Source: Bacillota bacterium (GTDB lineage Bacteria > Bacillota > Clostridia > Christensenellales > Aristaeellaceae). Taken from it: DNA of 58,563 nt. Below the pieces are notes generated by a model. It had not been told where the DNA came from. It worked only from the letters and a program-made list of their open reading frames with translations, and made no database searches. Positions 17,373-27,207 of the stretch are shown piece by piece. The position numbers were made by a program, and so were the translations under genes. Within the stretch, counting starts at the first letter, position 1. Each line of letters opens with the position of its first letter. The stretch spans positions 1-58,563 of the forward strand of contig CAUJDI010000019.1 in assembly GCA_963169565.1 (NCBI GenBank), written 5' to 3'.

Positions 17373-18329
17373 TTAGACCGCGGTCTCCAGGATGCGCGTG
17401 ATGAGCCCGACGTTGCGCACCGTCTCGCTGAGGCTGAAGCCGGGTTCCCGCCCCGTGATGACGGCGTCGGCGAAATCCTCCACCTCCAGCACGTAGCGCT
17501 TGCACGCGGGCACGGGGATCTCCTCCGTCACACCGTCCTTGACCAGGAGGATGGGCGTATCCGTTTCATGAAAGCTGTCCCTCATCAGGATGCTGCCCGT
17601 GATGCCGTTGATCTCCGTAACAAGGGCGGAGTCGGCGTCAAATCCGCAGTTGGCGGTGCAGATCGCGCCTGAGCGGTACTTCATCACCGCGGAGAGGCTG
17701 AAGTCGACCCCGTGCCGCTCCGTCTTCTGCGCGCACAGCGAGACGGGCTCCTCCCCCATGATCATGCCGATCAGGTTGATCGGGTAGCAGCCGACGTCCC
17801 ACAGGCTGCCCCCGCCCATCGCCGGGTCGAAGCGGACGTCCTGCGTGCGGCTGTTCAGAAAACTGAAGGTGGAGTTGATGTGACGAACTTCGCCGACGGC
17901 CCCGCTGTCCAGCAGCCCTTTGAGGATCCTGACACGCGTGGTGAAACGGTACATGAAGGCCTCCATGAGCTTGACCCCGTTCTCCTCACACGCGGAAATC
18001 ATCTCCAGGCAGTCTTCCCTGGTCAGCGCCATGGGCTTTTCGCACAGCACGTGCTTGCCCGCGCGCGCGGCCTTGATGGTCCATTCCTTATGAAGGCCGT
18101 TCGGCAGGGGGATGTAAACCGCCTCCACCTCCGGATCCCTCAGCAGCGCGTCATAGCCCCCGTAGACCTTCTCAAACCCGAAGGTCTCCTTTGCCTCTTT
18201 ACGGGCCTCCGGCCTGACGGAAGCCAACGCGTAATTCATCGCATTGTTTGCTTCTCCGATCGCCGGAATGATCTCCCGCCTGGCGATGGAGGCATAGCCC
18301 AGGATGCCGAACTTCACTTTCCTCTGCAT
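17373..18329 (-). CDS. Gfo/Idh/MocA-family NAD(P)-dependent oxidoreductase
   Basis: A 318-residue protein with an N-terminal Rossmann fold (FGILGYASIARREIIPAI), the family motif GKHVLCEKPMALT holding the Lys of the EKP motif, and a C-terminal alpha/beta domain (GGSLWDVGCYPINLIGMIMG). Such enzymes act on sugars, inositols or related alcohols; the substrate is not readable. I chose ATG 18329 because AAGGAG lies seven bases upstream; an in-frame extension of 29 residues to 18416 has no such support. It is transcribed alone, divergently from the ABC exporter. Confidence 0.88.
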   Translation of the reverse strand: MQRKVKFGILGYASIARREIIPAIGEANNAMNYALASVRPEARKEAKETFGFEKVYGGYDALLRDPEVEAVYIPLPNGLHKEWTIKAARAGKHVLCEKPMALTREDCLEMISACEENGVKLMEAFMYRFTTRVRILKGLLDSGAVGEVRHINSTFSFLNSRTQDVRFDPAMGGGSLWDVGCYPINLIGMIMGEEPVSLCAQKTERHGVDFSLSAVMKYRSGAICTANCGFDADSALVTEINGITGSILMRDSFHETDTPILLVKDGVTEEIPVPACKRYVLEVEDFADAVITGREPGFSLSETVRNVGLITRILETAV

Positions 18330-18362
18330 ATCGATCTCCTTCATTATTGCTTTCCAAAGCTG

Positions 18363-18391
18363 ATTATAAGGCCTGACAGAGAGCCTGTCCA
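18363..18391 (-). promoter_or_regulatory. Promoter of the Gfo/Idh/MocA gene
   Basis: Minus strand TGGACA (18391-18386), 17-base spacer, TATAAT (18368-18363). It is close to the sigma-70 consensus and sits 34 bases upstream of the chosen start. Confidence 0.6.
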
Positions 18392-18422
18392 TGAATCGTG
18401 CGCGGCAGAAGGTCAAAGTTGT

Positions 18423-18430
18423 GATATAAT
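18423..18430 (+). promoter_or_regulatory. Extended -10 promoter of the ABC exporter operon
   Basis: TGATATAAT (18422-18430) is an extended -10 element. No clear -35 precedes it. The ATPase start codon follows 54 bases later. Confidence 0.45.
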
Positions 18431-18484
18431 GCGGAACTGTCAGGGAATCGGGTCTTCAGCGCGATCAGCGGGAAGGAGCGGAAG

Positions 18485-19198
18485 ATGCTGAAAATAATGA
18501 ATCTCAGCAAGTCATACGGGGACAAGAAAGCAGTAGACAATCTATCCATCCACATCAGGCCCGGAGAGATCTACGGTTTCATCGGGCACAACGGCGCCGG
18601 CAAGACGACCACCATCAAAGCATGCTGCGGCATCCTGCGCTTTGACGAAGGCGAGATCCTCGTAGGCGGCCTGTCTGTCAGGGAGCAGCCGCTGGAGTGC
18701 AAGAAGCTGATCGCCTACCTGCCGGACAACCCCGACCTGTACGAGTTCATGCCCGGCATCCGCTACCTGAACTTCATCGCGGATATCTTCGGCATCGAAA
18801 AGGCCCAACGCGAGGAGCGCATCGCGCGCCTCTCGGACAGCTTTGAGATGACAGGCGACCTGGCGCAGCCCATCAGCGCCTATTCCCACGGCATGAAACA
18901 GAAACTTGCGGTCATCGGCGCGATGCTGCATGAGCCCAAACTGCTGGTCATGGACGAACCCTTCACGGGGCTGGACCCCAAGGCGGCCTTCACCTTAAAG
19001 GGGATGATGCGCTCGCTTTGCGACGGCGGCGGCGCGGTGTTCTTCTCCACCCATGTGCTGGACGTGGCGGAGCGGCTGTGCGACAAGGTGGCCATCATCC
19101 GCCGCGGCCGTCTGGCAGCCGAGGGGCCGATGGACGAGGTGAAGGGGAACGAGTCGCTGGAGGAGGTCTTCCTGGAACTGGAGGAGAAAAATGCTTGA
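18485..19198 (+). CDS. ABC transporter ATPase (CcmA/YtrB-type exporter)
   Basis: A 237-residue ATPase with Walker A GHNGAGKTT, Q-loop region AYLPDNPDLYEF, signature ISAYSHGMKQKL (a non-canonical SHGM in place of SGGQ, common in this subfamily), Walker B LLVMDEPFTGLD and the switch histidine in FFSTHVLD. It powers the permease encoded by the next gene, which overlaps its end by eight bases. AAGGAG stands six bases before the ATG. The substrate is unknown; this type often exports peptides, lipids or antibiotics. Confidence 0.92.
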   Translation: MLKIMNLSKSYGDKKAVDNLSIHIRPGEIYGFIGHNGAGKTTTIKACCGILRFDEGEILVGGLSVREQPLECKKLIAYLPDNPDLYEFMPGIRYLNFIADIFGIEKAQREERIARLSDSFEMTGDLAQPISAYSHGMKQKLAVIGAMLHEPKLLVMDEPFTGLDPKAAFTLKGMMRSLCDGGGAVFFSTHVLDVAERLCDKVAIIRRGRLAAEGPMDEVKGNESLEEVFLELEEKNA

Positions 19199-20795
19199 AG
19201 CGCTGCTGAAGACACGCCTGCAGGCGCTCTTTGCCCAGCTGTTCACCTTCGGCCGCGCGGGCAAGAAACGCTCCGCCGGGATGAAGCTGCTCATCGCGCT
19301 GCTGGTGCTCTACGTCATCGCGAGCCTGGGTTTTTCCATTGGCGCGATGTTTGATATGCTCTACGTCCCCTACCGGGACGCCGGCCTGCGGGTGCTCTAC
19401 CACGCGATGTGCGCGCTGGCGGCCTTCATGATGAGTTTCGTGGGCAGCGTTTTTCTGGCCCAGTCGATGCTGTATGAAGCCAGGGACAACGAGATGCTGC
19501 TCTCGCTTCCCATCAAGCCCGGGTCGATCCTCCTAAGCCGCACAGCGGTGCTGCTGCTGTTCGTCTTCGTGTTTCAGCAGATCATCCTGCTCCCTTCCGC
19601 GGCCGTGTGGCTCATTCATGGTCCGGTGAGCTTTACAGGCATTTTTATGTATCTGCTTACCAGCTTGTTCTTGCCGCTGCCTGCGCTCGCGCTTTCCCTG
19701 CTGGGCGGCTGGCTGCTGGCGATCATCACCCAGCGCGTCCGTCACAAGACGCTGGTCGTGACCCTGCTGTCGCTGCTGTTCCTGTTTGCCTATTTCGCGG
19801 TCTTCACCCAGTTGCCCAGGTACCTCAACCGGCTCATAGCCTCCGGCGAGCAGATCGCGCAGGCCTTCCAAAAGGCCATGTTCCCGGCCTGGCACTATGG
19901 TTTGGCCGTCGCCGAGGGAAGCATCGCAAGCCTGCTGCTGTTCGCGCTCACGGCGGTCCTGCCATTGCTTCTGGTGCTTTACGTCATCTCCAAAAGTTAC
20001 CTGCGCATCCTCACCATGAAGCGCGGTGCGCCCAAGGCGGTCTACTCGGGCAGGCCGATGAAGGCGGGCAGCATGAAAGGCGCGCTGCTGAAGAAGGAAC
20101 TCCAGCGCTTCTTCTCCTGCCCGGCCTACATGCTCAATTCCGGCCTTGGGCTGGTGTTCATCCTGGCGCTGCCGGTGCTGCTGCTGGTCAACAGGGGCAT
20201 CCTGGACCAGATGATGGCGCAGTTCAGCCTGGCAGGCGCCGCGCCGGAAACCTTTACGCTGCTCATCCTGACGATGATCACAGCGCTGAACATGGTTTCC
20301 GCCCCCTCCGTTTCCCTGGAGGGAAAGGCATTCTGGATCCTCAAATCCCTCCCGGTCAGCCCCAAGGACGCGCTGCTGGGCAAGGTCAGGGCGCACCTGA
20401 TGATCTGCCTGCCGCCCGTCCTGCTGGCCTGCATCGCGACCGCGCTGATCCAGGGGGCCGCCCTTCCCCTCGCGCTGCTGATGATTCTTCTCCCCGCGCT
20501 GATGACCCTGATGAGCGGCCTTCTGGGTGTGCTGCTCAACCTGCGTTTCCCCAAGTTCGACTGGACCCATGAGATCGAGCCGGTCAAGCAGGGCATCGGC
20601 ACCATCCTGACCTTGCTGGCCAGTTTCCTTTTGGTGGCGGGGCCGGCGGCGCTGTATGCCCTGGTGCTCAGGGGCAAACCCGGCCTGGTCGTTTTCGCAA
20701 CCCTGGCCGCCCTCTTCTACTCCGCCGTCTGCGGCCTGCTGTACCTGCTGCTCCGGCGCTGGGGGACAAAGGCTTACCAGGATCTGACCGCCTGA
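19191..20795 (+). CDS. ABC transporter permease, large two-half membrane protein
   Basis: A 534-residue polytopic membrane protein with about twelve hydrophobic segments in two sets separated by a cytoplasmic stretch (around 280-300) and LLKKELQRFF, a motif common in putative bacterial ABC-2-type permeases of Firmicutes. It overlaps the ATPase gene by eight bases, so the two form one exporter. No substrate can be inferred. Confidence 0.87.
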   Translation: MLEALLKTRLQALFAQLFTFGRAGKKRSAGMKLLIALLVLYVIASLGFSIGAMFDMLYVPYRDAGLRVLYHAMCALAAFMMSFVGSVFLAQSMLYEARDNEMLLSLPIKPGSILLSRTAVLLLFVFVFQQIILLPSAAVWLIHGPVSFTGIFMYLLTSLFLPLPALALSLLGGWLLAIITQRVRHKTLVVTLLSLLFLFAYFAVFTQLPRYLNRLIASGEQIAQAFQKAMFPAWHYGLAVAEGSIASLLLFALTAVLPLLLVLYVISKSYLRILTMKRGAPKAVYSGRPMKAGSMKGALLKKELQRFFSCPAYMLNSGLGLVFILALPVLLLVNRGILDQMMAQFSLAGAAPETFTLLILTMITALNMVSAPSVSLEGKAFWILKSLPVSPKDALLGKVRAHLMICLPPVLLACIATALIQGAALPLALLMILLPALMTLMSGLLGVLLNLRFPKFDWTHEIEPVKQGIGTILTLLASFLLVAGPAALYALVLRGKPGLVVFATLAALFYSAVCGLLYLLLRRWGTKAYQDLTA

Positions 20796-20825
20796 TCTGT
20801 GGGAGTCTGCAGGAAGGGATCCAAA

Positions 20826-20853
20826 GGATCCTGGGGATTGCATCCCCGGATCC
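20826..20853. repeat. Strong 12-bp hairpin with one bulge after the exporter operon
   Basis: GGATCC-T-GGGGAT, loop TGC, ATCCCC-GGATCC. It lies 31 bases after the permease stop and may end or stabilise the exporter mRNA. No T-run follows on the plus strand, so a factor-independent terminator is not shown. Confidence 0.45.
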
Positions 20854-20962
20854 CGGAAAGAAATATGACCGGTGATGTTTGACCGCTTTGTGTCAATGCG
20901 GACCCCCAGATCCGCCGGGTAGAATCACTCGGGGATATCAGAGTATTTCAAGGAGAAACCTT

Positions 20963-22399
20963 ATGCGGCATTACGATCTGGCGGTGATCGGTTCGGGCAG
21001 CGGGCTGATCGTCATGGAGGAAGCCCTCAAGCACGGAAAGACTGTCGCAGTCATCGAAAAAGCGGAGTTCGGGGGCACCTGCCTCAACCGAGGCTGCATC
21101 CCCTCCAAAATGCTGGTCTACCCCGCGGACCTCATCCGTGAGGCGCAGCGGGGGGAACGCGTCGGCGTGACGTTTGCCGCGCCGAAAGTGGACTGGGAGA
21201 AGATCGCCCGGCGCATGCGGCGGCAGACGGACGTTAACCAAGAACTGGAGCGTGACCTTGATAAAACGCCTGGCCTGACCCTGTATAAAGGCGAGGCTGC
21301 ATTTGAGGATCCGCGCGCGCTGAGGGTCAGGATGAAGGACGGCGGAGAGGAGCGCCTCAGCGCGGACGACATCGTCATCGCGGCCGGCGCCCGGACCCGG
21401 ATCCCCGACATAACAGGCCTGGAAGACGCAGGATACATCACCAGCGAATCCTTCTTCGGGGACAAATTCCCCCAGAAGCCCTACGACAGCCTGCTGGTGT
21501 ACGGCGGCGGCTCCACGGCGTGTGAGATCGCGCACATCTTCTCCGCCTTCGGCACGAAGGTCATCCTGGCCGTGCGAAGCGAGACCCTCCTGCGCGGCTT
21601 TGACGGGGAGATCGGCCCCTTTGTCGGCAGGGAACTGGGGGCAGCCGGGGTCCGGGTGCTCTATTACGCCCAGGCGCAGTCGATCAGGCGGGAGAACGGT
21701 CTGAAAACCGTGGAGTTCCGGGACGCCCGCAGCGGGGAGCGCTATGAGGTCAGCGCGCAGGAGGTGTTCATCGCTTCCGGGATCGTCCCCAACACCGACC
21801 GGCTCAACCTGGCTTCGGCGCAGGTGGAAACCGACAGGAGCGGCTATATCAGGACCGACGCCAGGCTGGCCACCTCCGTCCCGCACGTCTGGGCGCTGGG
21901 AGACATCAACGGCAGGTTCCCCCTCCGGCACAAGGCCAACTACGAGGCCGGCATCCTCAGCGACATCCTGTACGGAACGGGGTCGCTGCGCGCGGATTAC
22001 TCCAGCGTGCCCCAGGCCGTGTTCACCCATCCCCAGGCGGCGGGCGTCGGCCTGAGTGAATCAGAGGCGCGTTCTTTATTCGGTGAGCATGTTCGCATTT
22101 TTCGAAACCGCTACTCCGAGGTGGTCGCCGGAATCGCCATGGGGTATTCAAAACACCGGGAGGACAACGGCTTTGCCAAGATCATCACCGATGACAGGGG
22201 CCGTGTCCTGGGCGCGCACATCGTCGGCCCCCAGGCCGCGGCGCTGGTACAGCCCTATGCCTACCTGATGAACGCGGGCGGGCCGGAACAGGCGGAAACC
22301 AAGGGCACTTGGCTGCCGGTCCAGCGGTCCATGACCATCCACCCTGCCCTGCCGGAGCTGCCCGCCTGGGCGCTGATATACAGTCAGGACCTGAAATAG
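20963..22399 (+). CDS. Class I pyridine-nucleotide disulfide oxidoreductase (Lpd/mycothione-reductase-like)
   Basis: A 478-residue flavoprotein with an FAD fold (AVIGSGSGLIVMEEALKHG), the redox-active disulfide GGTCLNRGCIPSK, a second nucleotide fold (LVYGGGSTACEIAHIF), the second FAD motif (VWALGDING) and the C-terminal catalytic HPALPE His-Glu pair. All catalytic parts are present. It resembles dihydrolipoamide dehydrogenases and mycothione reductases, but no 2-oxoacid dehydrogenase, glycine-cleavage or thiol-biosynthesis gene lies nearby, so the physiological disulfide is open. AAGGAG at 20950-20955 fixes the start at 20963. A terminator follows. Confidence 0.9.
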   Translation: MRHYDLAVIGSGSGLIVMEEALKHGKTVAVIEKAEFGGTCLNRGCIPSKMLVYPADLIREAQRGERVGVTFAAPKVDWEKIARRMRRQTDVNQELERDLDKTPGLTLYKGEAAFEDPRALRVRMKDGGEERLSADDIVIAAGARTRIPDITGLEDAGYITSESFFGDKFPQKPYDSLLVYGGGSTACEIAHIFSAFGTKVILAVRSETLLRGFDGEIGPFVGRELGAAGVRVLYYAQAQSIRRENGLKTVEFRDARSGERYEVSAQEVFIASGIVPNTDRLNLASAQVETDRSGYIRTDARLATSVPHVWALGDINGRFPLRHKANYEAGILSDILYGTGSLRADYSSVPQAVFTHPQAAGVGLSESEARSLFGEHVRIFRNRYSEVVAGIAMGYSKHREDNGFAKIITDDRGRVLGAHIVGPQAAALVQPYAYLMNAGGPEQAETKGTWLPVQRSMTIHPALPELPAWALIYSQDLK

Positions 22400-22419
22400 C
22401 CAAAGCGCAGAAAGCAAAG

Positions 22420-22453
22420 GACTCCGAGGGATCCCGGGGTCTTTCTTTTGTTT
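22420..22453 (+). terminator. Terminator between the oxidoreductase and phoR (probably bidirectional)
   Basis: GACTCCG (22420-22426) pairs with CGGGGTC (22435-22441) and is followed by TTTCTTTTGTTT. The opposite strand has CTTTGCTTT after the stem, so it can also end the pho operon transcript arriving from the right. Confidence 0.7.
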
Positions 22454-22499
22454 GAACACGGGCCATCCCGCTTGTCGGGGCGGAGCCGGGCCTATCCGC

Positions 22500-24158
22500 T
22501 TACGCGTCTTCCTGATAAGCCGGGAAGACAACCGTAATGGCCGTTCCCTCGCCCACCCGGCTTTTCAGGGTGATCTTCCCGTGGTGGTACTCCGCCGCGT
22601 GCTTGACGATGGACAGCCCCAGACCGGTCCCGCCTGTCGCCTTGGAGCGGCTGCTGTCTGTCCGGTAGAACCGCTCAAACACCCTGGGCTGATGCTCCGG
22701 CGCGATGCCGATGCCTGTATCCTCCACGATGAGCACAATCTGCGGGCCGCCATTGACGCTGACCCGGACCGATCCGTTCTGTTTGTTGTACTTGATGGCG
22801 TTGTCAATCAGGTTGGAACACAGCTCCCCCAGCAGCGTCGCGTCCCCCAGGACAAAGGCTTCCGTTCCTGAGAAGTTCAGCCTGACGCTCTTTTCGGATG
22901 CGAAGAGTTCCAGGGACTGGCAGGCCGCTTTTGCCGTCTCATACAGGCTGACCTTCTCATGTTTCCCGTTGAGGTATCCCTCGTCAAGCCTGGACAGGCG
23001 CAGGATATCCTCCACCAGGGCGAGCATGCGGCTGCTTTCCTTATGGATGAGATGATAAAACTGCCGCAGGTCCTCCTCTTTCACCATCCCCTTTTCCAGC
23101 ATCTCCGCGTAACCCAGGATGGTGGTCAGCGGGGTGCGCAGTTCGTGGGAGACGTTGCCGGTGAAGCGTTTGCGCATGGCCTCGCCCTGCACCTTGTCCG
23201 TCTGGTCGGAAAACAGCATCACGGCGCCGCGCGGATCCTCAAGCCTTGACGCTGAAATGAAATAGCTTCGTCCGTCCTTCTCCAGCATGCCCTCCGCACT
23301 GCCGGATGTGCGAAGCTTCTCCAGCACTTCCAGCATGGCGGGACTCCGGTTGATCTCCGGCATCCTGCGCCCCAGGGCCATTTCCTTCTCCGTCCCCAGC
23401 ATGGCACAGGCGCTGGCGTTGACTAGGATGACCTCATCCTGCCCCCCCAGCGCGATGAAACCCTCGTGCATCCCCCCCAGCAGGGCGTCCAGTTCCTGCT
23501 GTCTGGCCGCCAATGCGGCCATCTGTACTGCGCTTTGCCTGTTCTGAGCATCGATGCGGCGGATAAGCGGCAGCAACTCCTCAGACACGCGGGCATCCTC
23601 GGGATGTTCCAGGTCGATGGACAAGAGCGGCCTGAGCAGCCTGGCGCTGAAATAATGGATGACAGGCAGGCTCAGCAGGACGAGGATGATCATGCCAAAG
23701 ACGATGAGGGGGGCGATGCCCGACACGATCTGCCGCGCAGCGCGTTCCGGCGCGGCAAGCCGCAGGACGCTCCCGTCCTCCAGTCGCACAGCCAGGTAGA
23801 CCGTCAGCGACTTGACCGTCCGGGAATACCGTACAGCTTTCCCCAGACCTGTTTCCAGAGCCTGCCGGACCTCCGGGCGGTCCATGTGGTTCTCCTCAAT
23901 ATCTTCCGCCTGGTTGTCAAACAGCACCTTGCCGTCTGGCTGAATGTAGGTCACCCTGGAAGGGGTTGCCAGGCCTTTCAGGGCATCCAATACCTCCTGC
24001 CCCTGTATCCGCTGCTGGATCAGGCGGGCCTCCTCGGACAGATGTCTGGACAGCTGGTCCATTGAAACGCCGCTTACCACCGCCGCACTCAGCAAGGAGG
24101 CCAGGGCGCCAAAAACGACCACCAAGAGGACGACCCCAATGAAAATCCGCTTTTTCAA
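22500..24158 (-). CDS. phoR: PhoR-type sensor histidine kinase
   Basis: A 552-residue membrane kinase: an N-terminal membrane segment (RIFIGVVLLVVVFGALASLL), about 130 residues outside, a second membrane segment near 150, a PAS-like region (240-330), then the kinase core with H-box FTGNVSHELRTPL, N-box NLIDNAIKYNK, G1 DTGIGI and G2 GTGLGLSIVKHA. With the response regulator upstream (4-base ATGA overlap) it should sense phosphate limitation through the Pst-PhoU complex. It is the last gene of the seven-gene operon. Confidence 0.93.
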   Translation of the reverse strand: MKKRIFIGVVLLVVVFGALASLLSAAVVSGVSMDQLSRHLSEEARLIQQRIQGQEVLDALKGLATPSRVTYIQPDGKVLFDNQAEDIEENHMDRPEVRQALETGLGKAVRYSRTVKSLTVYLAVRLEDGSVLRLAAPERAARQIVSGIAPLIVFGMIILVLLSLPVIHYFSARLLRPLLSIDLEHPEDARVSEELLPLIRRIDAQNRQSAVQMAALAARQQELDALLGGMHEGFIALGGQDEVILVNASACAMLGTEKEMALGRRMPEINRSPAMLEVLEKLRTSGSAEGMLEKDGRSYFISASRLEDPRGAVMLFSDQTDKVQGEAMRKRFTGNVSHELRTPLTTILGYAEMLEKGMVKEEDLRQFYHLIHKESSRMLALVEDILRLSRLDEGYLNGKHEKVSLYETAKAACQSLELFASEKSVRLNFSGTEAFVLGDATLLGELCSNLIDNAIKYNKQNGSVRVSVNGGPQIVLIVEDTGIGIAPEHQPRVFERFYRTDSSRSKATGGTGLGLSIVKHAAEYHHGKITLKSRVGEGTAITVVFPAYQEDA

Positions 24159-24856
24159 TGATCCTGCCCCTTTACGGATTCACCGTTCTCATCAGACAGG
24201 CGATACCCCACTCCGCGCCGGGTCTGGATCATGAAGGCCGCCTCCCCCAGCTTGGCGCGCAGCGTGCGCACGTGCATGTCCACGGTCCTGGTATCTCCCG
24301 CGTAGTCGGTGTCCCACACCCTGCTGAGCAGCTGCTCGCGGGAGAAGACCAGGCCGCGGTTCGCCATCAGGAACTGGAGCAGCCTGAACTCCTTGTTGGT
24401 CAGCATGACCGGCGTGCCGCCGACCGTCACTTCATGCCGGGCGGGGTCCAGCCGGAGAGTGCCGGCGGACAGCCTTTCTTCCCCATGTTTTGTATCGCTG
24501 CGGCGCAGCACCGCGCGGATGCGGGAGAGCAGCTCCATCACCCCGAAAGGCTTGACGATGTAGTCGTCCGCCCCGGCGTCCAGGGAGCGGACCTTGTCCA
24601 TCTCGTTGTCCCTGGCCGTGAGCATGATGACCGGAATGTCCCGGGTGCGCTCATCCGCCCTGAGCCCGGCCAGCAGCTTCATTCCGTCCGTTCCCGGCAG
24701 CATCTGATCCAAAAGGATCAGCTGAGGCAGTTTCACCCTCAAGGCTTCCATGAAACTCCGCCCCTCTGCATATCCTTCCGCCTCAAACCCTGCCTGCCGG
24801 AGGGCATAAAGCACCAGGTCCCGGATAGGCTGGTCGTCTTCAACGGAATAGATCAT
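24155..24856 (-). CDS. phoP: PhoB/PhoP-type response regulator
   Basis: A 233-residue OmpR-family regulator. The receiver domain has the acidic pair in SVEDDQ, the phosphorylated Asp in LILLDQMLPGTDG, the Thr in IMLTARD and the Lys in YIVKPFG. The C-terminal winged helix has LTNKEFRLLQFLMANRG, VWDTDYAGDTRTVDMHVRTL and TRRGVGYRL. The start at 24856 overlaps the phoU stop (ATGA), and GGGGAG lies eight bases upstream. The probable DNA target is the triple TTTACA box ahead of pstS, so the operon would control itself. Confidence 0.93.
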   Translation of the reverse strand: MIYSVEDDQPIRDLVLYALRQAGFEAEGYAEGRSFMEALRVKLPQLILLDQMLPGTDGMKLLAGLRADERTRDIPVIMLTARDNEMDKVRSLDAGADDYIVKPFGVMELLSRIRAVLRRSDTKHGEERLSAGTLRLDPARHEVTVGGTPVMLTNKEFRLLQFLMANRGLVFSREQLLSRVWDTDYAGDTRTVDMHVRTLRAKLGEAAFMIQTRRGVGYRLSDENGESVKGQDH

Positions 24857-25527
24857 GACAGGCGCTCCCCCTTGTATGACCCGGTCACCGCGAACTCGAC
24901 CCATTCGGCGATGTTGACCGCGTGGTCGGCGCTGCGTTCAAAATACTTGGCGATCATCAGCATGTCCAGCAGCTGCATGCCGTCGGGGTTCAGCCCCAGG
25001 GAGCAAAAGGAGTTCAACAGCCCCATCAGTTCCTCCTTCACGCGGGTGAACAGGCCGTCGACGATGTCGTCATGGGCGATCACCTCATGCGCCAGGGCCA
25101 GGTCCCGCGCCACGTAGGCGTCGATCGCCCTGTGCACCATGTATGCTGTTTCCGCTGCCATCTGCTGCAGGTGTTCCGGCAGGGGAAGGCGCACACCCTC
25201 AACGGGCATCGTCAGGACCTCGGCGATGTCGCTGGCCTGGTCGGCAATGCGTTCCATGTCCGTGATCATCTTCAGCGCCGCCGAAATGATCCGCAGGTCC
25301 CGGGCGACCGGCTGCTGCATGAGGATCAGTCGCAGGCACAGGGTCTCGATCTCCCGTTCCTTGCGGTCGATTTCCGCTTCCCCCTGCATGAGGACACGGG
25401 CGGCCTCCTGATCCCGTGAAGCGAGCAGATCCCCGGCGGTCTCAATGGCCCGCTCGATCATGCTGCCCATGGTGATCATTTCGGTGTTGAGCTTCTGCAG
25501 CTGCTCCTCAAACCTGGTGCGCATCAT
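24853..25527 (-). CDS. phoU: Phosphate transport regulator PhoU
   Basis: A 224-residue two-repeat helical protein. Each repeat holds the family's acidic metal-binding helix: [16 protein letters not shown] in the first and [15 protein letters not shown] in the second. PhoU links the Pst transporter to PhoR and keeps the regulon off when phosphate is plentiful. It overlaps pstB by four bases (ATGA) and phoP by four bases. Confidence 0.95.
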   Translation of the reverse strand: MMRTRFEEQLQKLNTEMITMGSMIERAIETAGDLLASRDQEAARVLMQGEAEIDRKEREIETLCLRLILMQQPVARDLRIISAALKMITDMERIADQASDIAEVLTMPVEGVRLPLPEHLQQMAAETAYMVHRAIDAYVARDLALAHEVIAHDDIVDGLFTRVKEELMGLLNSFCSLGLNPDGMQLLDMLMIAKYFERSADHAVNIAEWVEFAVTGSYKGERLS

Positions 25528-26330
25528 CCAAACCTCCCGGTGATGTAGTTTTCGGTGCGGGGATCCGCGGGGTAGGAAAACAGCTTCTCCGTTTCGGCCA
25601 TTTCGATCATCTCCCCCAGGAGAAAAAAGGAGGTGATGTCGCTGATTCTCGCCGCCTGCTGCATGTTGTGTGTAACAATGATCACAGTATAGTCAGATTT
25701 GAGTTCCAGCACAAGGTCTTCGATTTTGGAGGTGGAAATGGGATCCAGCGCGCTGGTCGGCTCATCCATCAGGATGACCTCCGGCTGCACAGCCAGGCAT
25801 CGCGCGATGCACAGGCGCTGCTGCTGGCCGCCCGAGATGGCCATGGCGCTCTTTTTCAGGTCGTCCTTGACTTCATCCCATAAGGCGGCCTTCCGGAGGG
25901 AGTGCTCAACGATCGTGTCCAGCTTGATCCTGCCCCTGACGCCGTGCGAGCGGGGGCCGTAGGCGATGTTGTCATAGATGCTCATCGGAAAGGGGTTTGG
26001 TTTCTGGAAGACCATCCCGACGCGCTTCCTGAGCAGGTTGACCTCGCTGCCCGGCGCATAGATGTCCTCGCCGTCCAGCAGCACCTGGCCGCTCAGACGG
26101 CAATCCGGGATCAGGTCGTTCATCCGGTTGAGGGATTTGAGCAGCGTTGATTTGCCGCAGCCGGAAGGGCCGATGAGGGCGGTCACCTGGCGGCGGAAGA
26201 AACGCATGTTGATCTTTTTCAGCGCCTGAAAGGATCCGTAGAACAGGTCCACATCGCGGATGTCGAATGTGACGCTGTTTTCGTCGCCATTTCTGACCGC
26301 CTTGCTGTTGCGGGAAAAATTAGTCGTCAT
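25524..26330 (-). CDS. pstB: Phosphate ABC transporter ATPase PstB
   Basis: A 268-residue ATPase with Walker [10 protein letters not shown], the PstB-specific stretch [28 protein letters not shown], signature [12 protein letters not shown], Walker [14 protein letters not shown] and the C-terminal [18 protein letters not shown] typical of the family. AGGAGAGG lies upstream of ATG 26330, directly after the pstA stop. An N-terminal extension of about 20 polar residues precedes the conserved domain. Confidence 0.96.
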   Translation of the reverse strand: MTTNFSRNSKAVRNGDENSVTFDIRDVDLFYGSFQALKKINMRFFRRQVTALIGPSGCGKSTLLKSLNRMNDLIPDCRLSGQVLLDGEDIYAPGSEVNLLRKRVGMVFQKPNPFPMSIYDNIAYGPRSHGVRGRIKLDTIVEHSLRKAALWDEVKDDLKKSAMAISGGQQQRLCIARCLAVQPEVILMDEPTSALDPISTSKIEDLVLELKSDYTVIIVTHNMQQAARISDITSFFLLGEMIEMAETEKLFSYPADPRTENYITGRFG

Positions 26331-26331
26331 T

Positions 26332-27207
26332 TCATCCTCTCCTGGTCAGTTTTCCGGCGATCCAGGCCGACAGGGCGTTCATCAATGCCACGATCACCAG
26401 CAGCACGACCGCCACCGCGAACGCCTCGTTGATGTGCCGCCCCTCCTGCTGCAGCTGGAACAGGTGGACGGCCAGCGTACGGCCTGAATCGTCCAGCCCG
26501 GCGATGCGTGCGGCCGTACCTGAGGTGTAGATCAGGGCCGCCGTCTCCCCGGAGATGCGGCCGATGGACAGCAGCACAGCCGACAGGATGCCCGGCATGG
26601 CCACCGGCAGTACGATGCGCACCGTGGTGCGCAGCTTTCCTGCCCCCAGGCCGAAACTGCCCTCCCTATAGCTCATCGGCACTGACAGCAGGGATTCCTC
26701 CGTCTGGCGGAGGATCAGCGGAAGGGTCATGATCGCCAGAGTCAGAGCGCCTGAAAGGAGGGAGTTGCCCAGGCGCAGCGTGACCACGAAGGCCAGCATG
26801 CCGAACAGCGCGTAGACGATGGAGGGGATCCCGGCCAGGGTCTCCGCCGTGACCCGGACCGCCCTGACCAGCCGGCTGCCGGGTTTGGCGTACTCGGCCA
26901 GGTAGATGCCGCCGAACACCCCGGCAGGCACGGAGAACAGCAGCGACAGCGCGGTCATGGACAGGGTGTTGAGGATGGCGTGGAACATGGACACGTTTTT
27001 TGATGTGTACTTGACCTCAAACAGCTCCGGCGTGAGGTAAGGGATGCCGCGCACGCAGATATAGCCCACGATCAAAAGCATCGTCCCCAGCGTGAGCGCG
27101 CCGGAGAGCCAGCACAGGCCCTTGAGCATGACCGAACCCCAGTGCCGTCCCGCCTTTGCAGGGACAGCGATGTCATTGAATGATCCGGAGGCGGCGCGCG
27201 TTTTCAC
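26332..27207 (-). CDS. pstA: Phosphate ABC transporter permease PstA
   Basis: A 291-residue membrane protein with six predicted segments. The PstA family signature is clear: [63 protein letters not shown] is the conserved EAA-type loop region, and [14 protein letters not shown] near the end. It overlaps pstC by four bases. Confidence 0.94.
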   Translation of the reverse strand: MKTRAASGSFNDIAVPAKAGRHWGSVMLKGLCWLSGALTLGTMLLIVGYICVRGIPYLTPELFEVKYTSKNVSMFHAILNTLSMTALSLLFSVPAGVFGGIYLAEYAKPGSRLVRAVRVTAETLAGIPSIVYALFGMLAFVVTLRLGNSLLSGALTLAIMTLPLILRQTEESLLSVPMSYREGSFGLGAGKLRTTVRIVLPVAMPGILSAVLLSIGRISGETAALIYTSGTAARIAGLDDSGRTLAVHLFQLQQEGRHINEAFAVAVVLLVIVALMNALSAWIAGKLTRRG

